64,000 bases of DNA, from positions 744,001-808,000 of the forward strand of contig CAXXVR010000002.1 of the NCBI GenBank assembly GCA_963675955.2, read 5' to 3'. The position numbers were made by a program, and so were the translations under genes. Positions 17,675 to 25,528 of this stretch are shown one piece after another. This DNA is from Desulfocicer sp963675955. GTDB lineage: Bacteria; Desulfobacterota; Desulfobacteria; Desulfobacterales; Desulfobacteraceae. The stretch's first letter is position 1, and the number at the start of each line of letters is the position of its first letter. The notes under the pieces are model-generated. The model ran no database searches. It was given only the letters and a program-made list of their open reading frames with translations, and had not been told where the DNA came from.

Positions 17675-17703
17675 TAAAAGTGAAATTTAGGAAAAAATAA
17701 ACC

Positions 17704-18099
17704 ATGACTGACAATGAATCTGATCGTTGGAGCGTTCGACTTAAGGTTTGGCTTGAGATTGATGGTCGTCCAGTTATTGGAGAGGGCCGGGTGACCATGC
17801 TGAATGCCATTGATGATAATGGCTCTATCATTGAGGCTGCAAGAACTTTGGGAATGTCCTATCGCAAGATTCGAGGTGCCATTGCCGATATGGAAGCCTC
17901 CGTTGGAAAATCTCTGGTAAAAACGCATAGAGGTGGTGGACATGGTGGTGGTGCTTGTTTGACCCCCCATGCCTACGCACTTGTGGAAAACTATGTCAGG
18001 GTGTGTCGGGAAGTTGCCTCCGTTGAACTGAAATCTGCTAACAAAAAAAATTTACCACCGAATGGCAGATTTTGCCATTCGGTGGCTTTGGAAGGCTAA
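17704..18099 (+). CDS. modE: ModE-like winged-helix regulator (DNA-binding domain only)
   Basis: 131-aa protein matching the N-terminal DNA-binding domain of ModE (WLEIDGRPVIGEGRVTMLNAIDDNGSIIEAARTLGMSYRKIRGAI, then GGGHGGGACLTPHA). ModE senses molybdate through C-terminal MOP domains; these are absent, so this is the single-domain form. First gene of an operon of molybdenum-cofactor functions, so a role in controlling molybdenum enzymes is expected. The last 16 or so codons are formed by a perfect hairpin (18055-18085), odd for a coding end; the true C-terminus may have been altered by its insertion. Confidence 0.8.
   Translation: MTDNESDRWSVRLKVWLEIDGRPVIGEGRVTMLNAIDDNGSIIEAARTLGMSYRKIRGAIADMEASVGKSLVKTHRGGGHGGGACLTPHAYALVENYVRVCREVASVELKSANKKNLPPNGRFCHSVALEG
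18055..18085 (+). repeat. Perfect hairpin in the 3' end of the ModE-like gene
   Basis: CCACCGAATGGC (18055-18066), a 7-nt loop, GCCATTCGGTGG (18074-18085): 12 bp without a mismatch, 14 nt before the stop and 25 nt before the next start codon. No T run follows, so it is not a classical terminator; it may be an mRNA processing or attenuation element. Confidence 0.6.
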
Positions 18100-18109
18100 G
18101 GAGAGCTCA

Positions 18110-18709
18110 ATGAAATCTTTTAAATTCTTGTTGGAAGCGTCTGCCACCGCCCATGGCCATTTGTGTGCCGGACAGGTTATCGGGGTACGTATGGCCATGC
18201 TGGGATGTCGCCTGGTGGGGATAGAAGATCCTACATCACCGGAGTTTAAGAAAAAATTGATCGTATATGTGGAGATGGACCGATGTGCCACCGATGCCAT
18301 TGGCAGCGTCACAGGTTGTCGCCTTGGCAAACGCACCATGAAATTTAAAGATTATGGAATTAACGCAGCAACCTTTGTTAATCTGGAAACCCGAAAGGCC
18401 GTTCGTATTGTTTCAACAGAAGAATCCAGGGAACTTGTGAAACGGTATGCTCCCGAAGAGACCCATCATTATCAGCAGCAACTCAAAGGGTATAAAATCA
18501 TGCCGGAGAGTGAGCTGTTTGATGTTCAGTGGGTGACGGTGGATTTACCGGATCAAGATATGCCAGGTCCCCCCCGGACCCATGCAACGTGCAGCCGATG
18601 TGGTCAGGTGGTCAGGGATTCCAGGGAGGTGGTGGTGGAGGGGGAGATCCTGTGCAGAATTTGTGCTGGTAAAGGGTACTTTAAACCAGTGGGGCAGGTG
18701 ACTTTATAG
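18110..18709 (+). CDS. FmdE-family protein with C-terminal zinc finger
   Basis: 199 aa from ATG 18110 behind AAGGAGAG. The N-terminal domain is FmdE-like (HGHLCAGQVIGVRMAMLG, then DRCATDAIGSVTGCRLGKRTMKFKDYG), named after subunit E of formylmethanofuran dehydrogenase but widely found apart from that enzyme near molybdenum or tungsten enzymes and Moco genes. The C-terminus has CSRC...CRIC, a DksA/TraR-like zinc finger. Exact function is not established; insertion or delivery of the metal or cofactor is a plausible guess from the operon. The ModE-like gene ends 10 nt upstream. Confidence 0.85.
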   Translation: MKSFKFLLEASATAHGHLCAGQVIGVRMAMLGCRLVGIEDPTSPEFKKKLIVYVEMDRCATDAIGSVTGCRLGKRTMKFKDYGINAATFVNLETRKAVRIVSTEESRELVKRYAPEETHHYQQQLKGYKIMPESELFDVQWVTVDLPDQDMPGPPRTHATCSRCGQVVRDSREVVVEGEILCRICAGKGYFKPVGQVTL

Positions 18710-18868
18710 ACCTTGTGCCCCACCCCAAGGTGGCCGAGTTTGTGAGTAGGTCCTTTCTTGAAAGTTGAAAATAATACATGTGGTATCAAAAATGAGAGAT
18801 TCGGACTCATGAGATAATTAAATGCTAAAATTTTTTAAACAAAATTGTTTGGGACAGGGAGGATTCTG

Positions 18869-19897
18869 ATGATTCAAGTTGTAAACATAGAAGATGCTGT
18901 GGGATACCCGTTGGCCCATGATATAACGGAAATCAGAGCAGGTGAATTTAAGGGACCGGCTTTTAAAAAAGGGCATATGTTGACCTGCCGGGATCTGGAT
19001 CATTTGAGACGACTGGGAAAGGATCACCTCTATATCATCAAGCCTGAAGTTGATGAAATGCACGAAGATGATGCCGCCATTGCCATGGCGGATTCTCTTT
19101 GTGGTGCCGGTGTGGCATGGGATGAAGCTCCCCGGGAGGGTAAAATTTCCTTAAAGGCCACACAGGATGGTTTACTTAAAATAAATGTGGATGCCCTGGA
19201 GCAGTTCAATGAACTGGGCATTGTCATGTGTGCCACACGCCACACCAACAGCATTGTTAAAAAGGGTGATCAGGTGGCGGCCACCCGAGCCATTCCCCTT
19301 TTAATTGCAAGGGATTATGTGGATGCCGCAGTTGCCATTGCTAAAAGTGCACCGGAGGCTATTTTGCAGGTACAGCCCATGATGACAGCCAGAGTCGGGG
19401 TGATGATTACGGGCAGTGAAGTATATTATGGTCGCATAGAGGATAAGTTTGAAGACATTATCCGGAAAAAAGTGATGGCCCTTGGGGGAAGTGTGCTGGA
19501 GGTAGTTTTCCTTCCAGATGATGATAAGATGATTGCAGCCGCAGCACTTGACCTGGTGGAAAAAGGGGCCAATGTTCTTATTACCACCGGTGGCATGTCT
19601 GTGGACCCTGATGATCGCACCCGTTTCGCTCTAAAGGAGGCTGGGGCCTGTAATATGGTTTATGGTACCCCCGTACTGCCAGGTGCCATGTTCATGATCG
19701 CATATCTAAAGGATGTGCCGGTATTGGGTATTCCTGCATGTGGTCTCTTTTCCACCACCACCATGTTTGATCTCATTTATCCCCGGGTACTGGCAGGGAA
19801 CAAAATTTCACGTTCGGATATTGCTGCAAAGGGGCATGGAGGACTGTGTCTTGGATGTAAACACTGCACCTATCCCCATTGTGCATTCGGAAAATAA
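18869..19897 (+). CDS. Molybdopterin-binding protein (MoCF domain) with Cys-rich C-terminus
   Basis: 342 aa from ATG 18869 with GGGAGG upstream; the frame is open 24 nt further up without a ribosome site. A molybdopterin-binding (MogA/MoeA) fold is visible: VGVMITGSEVYYGRIEDKF, then LITTGGMSVDPDDRT with the TTGG...P-D-D motif. The N-terminal 150 residues resemble MoeA-like lead domains. The last 20 residues contain CLGCKHCTYPHC, an unusual tail that could bind zinc or an Fe-S cluster. Such proteins occur beside MoeA in anaerobes; the biochemical role (adenylation, metal insertion or enzyme-specific delivery) is open. Confidence 0.82.
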   Translation: MIQVVNIEDAVGYPLAHDITEIRAGEFKGPAFKKGHMLTCRDLDHLRRLGKDHLYIIKPEVDEMHEDDAAIAMADSLCGAGVAWDEAPREGKISLKATQDGLLKINVDALEQFNELGIVMCATRHTNSIVKKGDQVAATRAIPLLIARDYVDAAVAIAKSAPEAILQVQPMMTARVGVMITGSEVYYGRIEDKFEDIIRKKVMALGGSVLEVVFLPDDDKMIAAAALDLVEKGANVLITTGGMSVDPDDRTRFALKEAGACNMVYGTPVLPGAMFMIAYLKDVPVLGIPACGLFSTTTMFDLIYPRVLAGNKISRSDIAAKGHGGLCLGCKHCTYPHCAFGK

Positions 19898-19909
19898 AAG
19901 GAGCCGCAT

Positions 19910-21133
19910 ATGATTTCATGGCTGCCCATGGGGTTTCAAGAAGCCCTGCGCATTACCCTTGGGACCATCAGCCCGTTGGGTAAAGAGACGATTTCTCTGT
20001 CACAAGCCACGGGTCGAATTCTGGCACAAACATTGACTTCAAGCATTCATTCTCCATCCATTGATGCTTCCCTTAAGGATGGATACGCGGTTGTGTCTGC
20101 CGATCTGGTTTCTGCCTGCCCCGAGGCACCCGTCAATTTGACACTTGTTGAAACGGTGGCCGCTGCAGGGGGGGGGCAGACCCAGCATCTTCTTCCCGGG
20201 ACGGCCATGCGAATTTTAACAGGAGCTGAAATCCCCCGGGGTGCAGATGCGGTGGTGGCCGAAGAATTTACGGATGTTTCCGGAAATACCCTTTCGGTCA
20301 TGAACAATGCCGGGGTGGGGCGTAACATCATGCCAAGGGGAACCGATGTGGAGAAAGGACAATGTATTGCCCGGAAAGGGGATGCCGTTATCCCGGGGCT
20401 GGCTGGTATCATTGCCGCGTCAGGATTCAGTGAATTGCCTGTTTTTAAACAGCCCCGGGTGGCCATTATTGCCACGGGGGATGAGGTGGTGGCGCCGGGG
20501 AAACCGCTTCCCCAGGGAAAACTTTATGCCAGTAACATGGTGACCTTGAGTGCATTTTGCCGACAATGGGGTATGGAGACCCTGCTGTTTACAGCCAAGG
20601 ATGATCCCCGGGAAATACGTAATGTGCTGGAAAATGCCATGGATCAAAGTGATGCCATTATTACAAGTGGAGGGGCCTGGACCGGAGACAGAGATCTTGT
20701 GGCAAAAATTCTTCTGGAACTGGGATGGCACAGGGCCTTTCACCGCATCCGCATTGGACCCGGTAAGGCCGTGGGGTTTGGTATGCTTGGTCATATTCCT
20801 GTTTTTATATTACCCGGAGGCCCTCCGTCAAATCTCATGGGATTTCTTCAGATTGCCTTTCCGGGGCTTCGTGCCCTTGCAGGGTATCAACATCCGAATC
20901 TTCCAACCATGCGGGCTGTCCTGGCATCTGATTTACACGGGCGAGACAGGGACTGGACCCAGTTTGTTTTTGGAATGATTGATTTGGATGGGGATACGCC
21001 GCTGTTTCGTTCCCTGGGACAGAAAGGTCGGCTTCAATCCATGGCAAAGGCAACGGCCATTGCTTCAATTCCCGAAGGAATAACGGGGATTTCCCAGGGA
21101 ACGATGATGGACATACAGGTGTTATCCTTTTAA
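19910..21133 (+). CDS. moeA: Molybdopterin molybdenumtransferase MoeA
   Basis: 407-aa full-length MoeA. The ATG is preceded by AAAGGAG, 12 nt after the upstream gene. Domain order is as in the family: QALR-like start with SLKDGYAVVSAD, a central beta region (GAEIPRGADAVVAEE), the molybdopterin-binding domain (VAIIATGDEVVAPG, ITSGGAWTGDRD, GPGKAVGFG, LPGGPPSNL) and a C-terminal beta domain. MoeA inserts molybdate into adenylylated molybdopterin. Operon position supports cofactor supply to the transhydroxylase-like enzyme. Confidence 0.94.
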   Translation: MISWLPMGFQEALRITLGTISPLGKETISLSQATGRILAQTLTSSIHSPSIDASLKDGYAVVSADLVSACPEAPVNLTLVETVAAAGGGQTQHLLPGTAMRILTGAEIPRGADAVVAEEFTDVSGNTLSVMNNAGVGRNIMPRGTDVEKGQCIARKGDAVIPGLAGIIAASGFSELPVFKQPRVAIIATGDEVVAPGKPLPQGKLYASNMVTLSAFCRQWGMETLLFTAKDDPREIRNVLENAMDQSDAIITSGGAWTGDRDLVAKILLELGWHRAFHRIRIGPGKAVGFGMLGHIPVFILPGGPPSNLMGFLQIAFPGLRALAGYQHPNLPTMRAVLASDLHGRDRDWTQFVFGMIDLDGDTPLFRSLGQKGRLQSMAKATAIASIPEGITGISQGTMMDIQVLSF

Positions 21134-21148
21134 GTTGAGGTATGAAAT

Positions 21149-22150
21149 ATGAATAAACTGAATCAAGATTGTCTGATGGATGCCTTTAACCGAAGGGTAA
21201 CTTATCTTCGGCTCTCTGTGACGGATCGGTGTAACTTGAATTGTTGTTATTGTGCTCCTTCAAGGCCCAAATTGGTTCCCCTGGATGGATTAATGTCCTT
21301 TGAAGAGATGCTTCGTGTGGTGAAGATCGGTGTAGAACTGGGGATTACCAAGGTCCGCCTCACAGGGGGAGAACCCCTTTGTCGTCAGGATATCATCTCC
21401 TTTGTGGCTCAGTTATGCCGCATCCCCCAGCTGAAAGACGTGGGATTGACAACCAACGGGGTTAACCTGCAACGTATGGCAGCCGGGTTAAAACAGGCCG
21501 GAATGAAACGTATAAATATCAGCCTGGATACCCTGGATGCTGCGAAATTTGAACGAATAACCGGAAAGAATTATTGGGATAAGGTCTGGAATGGCATCAT
21601 GACGGCACATGATCTTGGATTTGCACCCATAAAGATAAACACGGTGGTGATGAGGGACGTCAATGACGATGAGGTGGTTGATCTGGCTCGCTTGACGCTG
21701 AAATATCCCTTTCATGTCAGATTCATTGAGTATATGCCCATTGGAACAGATCCCCGTGGTGCACAGGGGTACTTTGTTTCAGGGCAGTCCCTGAAAAAGC
21801 GGCTTATGAAGGTGGGAGAACTGATCCCCCTGGTCAGGGGAGAGAATGACGGTCCGGCCAGACGTTTCAGATTTGCGGATGCGCCCGGAGAGATTGGGTT
21901 CATCAGTTCCATGAGCGATCATTTTTGTGATAGATGCAATCGTATGCGTCTCACCGCCAGGGGATTTTTAAGGCCCTGTCTTCTGGCCGATGATCAAGTG
22001 GATTTGGGGAGCAGTTTGCGCAGAGCAGATTGTGATGAAACGCTTAAGAATCTGTTTTGCAGGGCATTGTCAATGAAGAAAGGAGAGCATGGATTGAATT
22101 TTCATGGAGCAGATGCCCTTAAAACAAAAATGGTGAGTATTGGTGGGTAA
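21149..22150 (+). CDS. moaA: GTP 3',8-cyclase MoaA
   Basis: 333-aa radical SAM enzyme. The N-terminal cluster motif C28-x3-C32-x2-C35 (TDRCNLNCCYC), the GGEPL motif, and the C-terminal second cluster C260-x2-C263-x13-C277 (CDRCNRMRLT..RPC) are intact. The usual C-terminal GG is present (VSIGG), which in MoaA activates the radical reaction. It converts GTP to 3',8-cyclo-GTP, the first step of molybdopterin synthesis. MoaC is not in the window. It starts 15 nt after moeA; last gene of the Moco operon. Confidence 0.95.
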   Translation: MNKLNQDCLMDAFNRRVTYLRLSVTDRCNLNCCYCAPSRPKLVPLDGLMSFEEMLRVVKIGVELGITKVRLTGGEPLCRQDIISFVAQLCRIPQLKDVGLTTNGVNLQRMAAGLKQAGMKRINISLDTLDAAKFERITGKNYWDKVWNGIMTAHDLGFAPIKINTVVMRDVNDDEVVDLARLTLKYPFHVRFIEYMPIGTDPRGAQGYFVSGQSLKKRLMKVGELIPLVRGENDGPARRFRFADAPGEIGFISSMSDHFCDRCNRMRLTARGFLRPCLLADDQVDLGSSLRRADCDETLKNLFCRALSMKKGEHGLNFHGADALKTKMVSIGG

Positions 22151-22346
22151 TAATCATTGCTTTTACCCCCTGTAAACCATGAACTCTTTTTGCCAGACAA
22201 AATTAGAATTGCCAAAAATAGATATCTGCCTTGACAGATATTCATGTAAGCACGTACAATTACCATTGCATAAATTTGGATTGAGTACAACATCGGCCAT
22301 TTTAGGTAGGGGGTAATGGGCTTGTGTCATGATGGGGTAGGGGCTA

Positions 22347-22664
22347 TTGGATATTTATTGTTTTAGAAAATCAAAGCGAATCACCCGGGAAATCCTCTGC
22401 AGGACATGTCCGTTTCGTCGTAGATGTCGGCCATTTCAGCTTTGGTTGCAACCGGAATTTCCTTTTTTTTTCAAATCAAATGGAGAAAGTAAGGGCATTT
22501 TTGATCTGCAGAACAATGTTCAAGACACCTTGGATACACTTTTTCCTTCAGAATATCGTCTATTGAAAGCAAAGGCATTGAAAATGCTGTCCAGTGATGC
22601 TGGCACAAGTCGGATATTGGTTCGACTGAAAATGTTTGAAATATTAAATAATACAGATCGTTAA
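22347..22664 (+). CDS. Possible small Cys-containing protein, unknown
   Basis: A 105-aa frame from a TTG start with GGTAGGGG upstream. It has a C-x2-C-x5-C group (CRTCPFRRRC), Arg-rich surroundings, and a helical, more ordinary second half (LFPSEYRLLKAKALKMLSSD). It is not recognised. The coding character is weak and the region otherwise looks intergenic, so it may be spurious. Confidence 0.3.
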   Translation: MDIYCFRKSKRITREILCRTCPFRRRCRPFQLWLQPEFPFFFKSNGESKGIFDLQNNVQDTLDTLFPSEYRLLKAKALKMLSSDAGTSRILVRLKMFEILNNTDR

Positions 22665-22815
22665 CTGGATGATCATAGGTTGAAAACGGCCTATCGTTTT
22701 AGAGATAGACCTGATTTCGTTGAGCAAGATAATTGTGACGACCAGTTGATCTTATTATCAATCCCCACGATCATTAGGTAGAAAAAATAAAAAAACTTTT
22801 TTTTATTTTTAATTG

Positions 22816-22831
22816 CATGTAATATAACATG
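22816..22831. promoter_or_regulatory. Shared operator, site 4 (cyclase operon)
   Basis: CATGTAATATAACATG, a 16-bp palindrome with one mismatched pair; its core ATGTAATATAACAT is the best-formed copy of the shared motif. An ATG formed inside it (22829) is in frame with the cyclase but is better read as operator than as start codon. No good -35 is visible, only a T run. Confidence 0.55.
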
Positions 22832-22921
22832 AAAGATGAGCCGGTCCGCGGTCAGTCCCGGGCACTGGTGCAGGCATTTTTTGATTGCAACAAACGTAAA
22901 CCCATAAAAGCAGAGGTGATT

Positions 22922-23725
22922 ATGACAACGACAACAGACCCTTATTCAGGGCTGCAACTGGTTGAATTAAGCCATGAATGGGGTCATGGTGTTCCATCTT
23001 ACCCCGGACAGGAAGATGTGAAAATGGTCAGGGGGGTAAAACACGCCCAGCACGGTGTGCTTGCATGGAAAATTAACACTGTTATGCACACTGGTACTCA
23101 TATGAACGCACCGTTGCACCTGGTACAGCGTGCGGCGGATCTGGCCGAGGTACCCGTTGATCGTCTCTTTGGCAATGGGGTTGTTTTGAGTATTCCCAAA
23201 AAAAGATTTGAGGTAATTACTGCCAGGGATCTTGCTGCAGCCACCCCGGAAGTTCAGAGGGGAGACGTCGTGGTTATTGTTACAGGCTGGCACCATCAAT
23301 ACTCCGATGGTCTTGAATACTATGGTGCTTCTCCGGGATTATCCAAAGATGCGGCAAAGTGGCTTGTGGATAAAGAGTGCAGAATGGTGGCAGTGGACAC
23401 GCCCCAGATTGATCATCCCCTGGCAACTTCACTGGCCCCCCATCGTGGTGGTCCCACAATGAACAGGCTGGTGGCCGCGTACAGAGAAGGCACCGGGCTT
23501 GATCCTGAAAAAGAACATCCAGAATGGAATATCGCCCACAAAACCATATTGGCAGCCGGTATTCCCACCATTGAACAGGTGGGGGGCAATGTAGATATTG
23601 TTGCAGGCATGCGGGCCACTTTTGTCGCCACTCCATGGAAATTTAAACATGGAGATGCCTGCCCGGTTCGCTTTGTAGCCATGATTGATCCCTCCGGTAA
23701 TTGCCGTATTGATGCGGGGAATTGA
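22922..23725 (+). CDS. Cyclase-family metal-dependent hydrolase 1 (Asn in the metal motif)
   Basis: 267 aa from ATG 22922 (site GAGGTG); the upstream ATG at 22829 lies inside the operator. The cyclase/kynurenine-formamidase fold is clear: LVELSHEWGHGVPSYPGQ, the metal motif H56-TGT-H60-M-N62-APLH, GDVVVIVTGWHH, and VDTPQIDHP. The usual motif is HxGTHxDxPxH; here the Asp metal ligand is Asn62. Family members hydrolyse cyclic amides or ring ketones (kynurenine formamidase, isatin hydrolase). A Mn-dependent dihydrophloroglucinol ring-opening hydrolase has been reported in phloroglucinol degradation; whether it belongs to this family must be checked. First of a tandem pair. Confidence 0.85.
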   Translation: MTTTTDPYSGLQLVELSHEWGHGVPSYPGQEDVKMVRGVKHAQHGVLAWKINTVMHTGTHMNAPLHLVQRAADLAEVPVDRLFGNGVVLSIPKKRFEVITARDLAAATPEVQRGDVVVIVTGWHHQYSDGLEYYGASPGLSKDAAKWLVDKECRMVAVDTPQIDHPLATSLAPHRGGPTMNRLVAAYREGTGLDPEKEHPEWNIAHKTILAAGIPTIEQVGGNVDIVAGMRATFVATPWKFKHGDACPVRFVAMIDPSGNCRIDAGN

Positions 23726-23828
23726 GAGCCTCAGCTGAATCATCTGGTAAAAAAAAGATTAAAAATCTTATTCCCATGGAATTTTTAATCTGGGTTTTTC
23801 AAAAAACTTTAAATATGGAATAAGGAAA

Positions 23829-24611
23829 ATGAGCCTGAAAATATATAATTTAAGTCATGCCTTCCACCAACATATGCCGGAATGGCCATCCACTCCGGGT
23901 GTCAATGTCACCGTTAATAAATTTCATGCCAAGGATGGTGTTTACCAGGTCAACTGGGAGGGTATCATGCACCGGGGTACCCACATGGATGCCCCCATTC
24001 ATGTAACAGAAAATACACCTGGTATCAGTGATTATCCCCTGTGGCGCCTGTGCGGCACCGGTGTTGCTGTTTCCATTCCCAAGGAAAAATGGGGGGTAAT
24101 TACCCCCGAAGATCTTGAAAAAGCCACACCTGCCATTCAAGAGGGTGACATGGTCATGATCAACACCGGCTTTCATCATAAATGGGCTGACTGTGACGAT
24201 TATTTTGCCTATGGGTGTGGAATTTCCGGAGCTGGTGCCCAGTGGCTGGTGGATAAAAAAGTAAAGTGCGTGGGATATGGCTGCCAGGCCAATGATCATC
24301 CCCTTGCAACTAAACTGGTGGATCATGGTCTTGGACCCTCCCAGCCCCATCTCATTGAGGAATACAAACAAGTCACGGGGCGTGATCCCAAGGAAGATTT
24401 CCCCGATTGGGAACCGGCACACAAAACCCTGATGGTCAAGGGTGGAATTCCCGGCATTGAAAATATTGGTGGAGATATTGATGAAGTAACGGGTAAGCGG
24501 TGCTTTTTTATGGCATTTCCATGGCGTTGGACCGGTGGCGACGGATGTATTGTTCGCGTGCTTGCCGTACTCGATCCTGATCAAACCTTTCGCTTTGGTT
24601 CAGGCAAATAA
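23829..24611 (+). CDS. Cyclase-family metal-dependent hydrolase 2 (intact motif)
   Basis: 260-aa paralogue of the preceding protein with a similar layout (IYNLSHAFHQHMPEWPSTPG; H48-RGT-H52-M-D54-API-H58; GDMVMINTGFHHKW; ANDHPLATKL). Here the metal motif is canonical with Asp54. Predicted cytoplasmic metal (Zn or Mn) hydrolase. The pair could be two subunits of one enzyme, or two ring-opening steps. The gene follows cyclase 1 by about 100 nt, with TAAGGAAA before the ATG. Confidence 0.87.
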   Translation: MSLKIYNLSHAFHQHMPEWPSTPGVNVTVNKFHAKDGVYQVNWEGIMHRGTHMDAPIHVTENTPGISDYPLWRLCGTGVAVSIPKEKWGVITPEDLEKATPAIQEGDMVMINTGFHHKWADCDDYFAYGCGISGAGAQWLVDKKVKCVGYGCQANDHPLATKLVDHGLGPSQPHLIEEYKQVTGRDPKEDFPDWEPAHKTLMVKGGIPGIENIGGDIDEVTGKRCFFMAFPWRWTGGDGCIVRVLAVLDPDQTFRFGSGK

Positions 24612-24749
24612 AAAAACAGGAGTATGCTGGTACACCCCGGCGTAAATCTTTTGTTGCTTTTTTGTTATGCGCTAATCTATAAAGTCTGGAGAGTTGGGTA
24701 TCTGATTTCCGTTGGGAATTTAACCAGGAAGCATTCCGGAGGATTTTAT

Positions 24750-25271
24750 ATGGCGTCAAAGGGATATATTCACGTGTACACTGGGGATGGAAAAGGCAAA
24801 ACCACAGCAGCATTGGGACTTGCCCTGAGAAGTGCAGGTCATGGCATGGGGGTGTTCATAGGTCAGTTCATGAAAGGCATTCAATATGGTGAGATCCATG
24901 CCCTTTCCCACATTCCATGCATTGACATAGAACAGTTTGGGGATGAGGTGTGCATACGTAGAGAAGATGTCACTGAGATGCACAGAGAACATGCCCGCCG
25001 GGGTCTTAAAGTGATTGAGCAGATCATGGCTCGGAGAGAACACAAGCTTGTCATCATGGATGAAATTTGCGTTACCTTGTGGTTTGGTATTCTTACCCTG
25101 GCTGAGGTCATGGCTGTGATAGGAAAAAAACCAGATGAGATTGAATTGGTTTTAACCGGTAGAAGGGCACCTAAAGAACTGATAGACACCGCCGATCTGG
25201 TGACGGAGATGAGAGAGATAAAGCATTATTATAGCGAGGGGGTTCTGGCCCGGGATGGTATAGAACGTTAG
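24750..25271 (+). CDS. cobO: Cob(I)alamin adenosyltransferase (CobA/BtuR type)
   Basis: 173 aa from ATG 24750, preceded by CGGAGG; the open frame upstream has no ribosome site. CobA-type features: the P-loop GDGKGKTTAALGLALR, GQFMKG, LVIMDEICV, and VLTGRRAPKELIDTADLVTEM. It adenosylates corrinoids to make coenzyme B12. It is the third gene behind the cyclases, so it may serve a B12-dependent step downstream of the ring-cleavage products or be a general supply gene. Confidence 0.92.
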   Translation: MASKGYIHVYTGDGKGKTTAALGLALRSAGHGMGVFIGQFMKGIQYGEIHALSHIPCIDIEQFGDEVCIRREDVTEMHREHARRGLKVIEQIMARREHKLVIMDEICVTLWFGILTLAEVMAVIGKKPDEIELVLTGRRAPKELIDTADLVTEMREIKHYYSEGVLARDGIER

Positions 25272-25459
25272 ATCTGCAGGACGTCAGAAATTTTTGTATT
25301 GCTCACAGGGTCGGTCAACCTTGGGTTGGGACAGACTTCGATAATAAAAGCCAGAGGCCGTTGTAATAAATACCTAAAGGTTTACAACTAAAGACTGACA
25401 GAGATGTATGAATAAGCCCAAAATTTGCAGTAATAACGGGTGATGATTCTAAAACGGGT

Positions 25460-25495
25460 AAAAAAAGGGTGGGTGCCATGTGGCATCCACCCTTT
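25460..25495 (-). terminator. Terminator of the cold-shock gene
   Basis: AAAGGGTGGGTGCCA (25464-25478) pairs with TGGCATCCACCCTTT (25481-25495), one wobble, and on the minus strand the stem is followed by a run of seven T. It lies 34 nt beyond the cold-shock stop and may also stop rightward transcription from cobO. Confidence 0.75.
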
Positions 25496-25528
25496 CATGT
25501 TTTAGTAGGATATTATTGGAGGAGTTAG

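Larger units (their letters stand above)
16958..17703. other. Gene-free region between GntR gene and Moco operon
   Basis: 746 bases without a coding frame that I believe. It holds the GntR-proximal palindrome (17025-17047), a partial operator half TAATATTGCAT at 17109-17119, a family A repeat copy (about 17472-17572) and the Moco operon promoter (17642-17674). The remaining AT-rich sequence (17120-17400) shows nothing I recognise. Confidence 0.6.
22151..22921. other. Mostly non-coding gap before the cyclase operon
   Basis: Contains a short hairpin after moaA (ATATCTG 22222-22228 with CAGATAT 22235-22241), a doubtful small frame at 22347-22664, and the cyclase operon operator at 22816-22831. 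The region 22665-22810 is AT-rich with a long T/A run before the operator and no other feature that I can name. Confidence 0.5.

Noticed and set aside
22829..22921. N-terminal extension of cyclase 1 from ATG 22829
   Set aside because: The ATG is part of the palindromic operator, and family members begin near the motif reached from ATG 22922.
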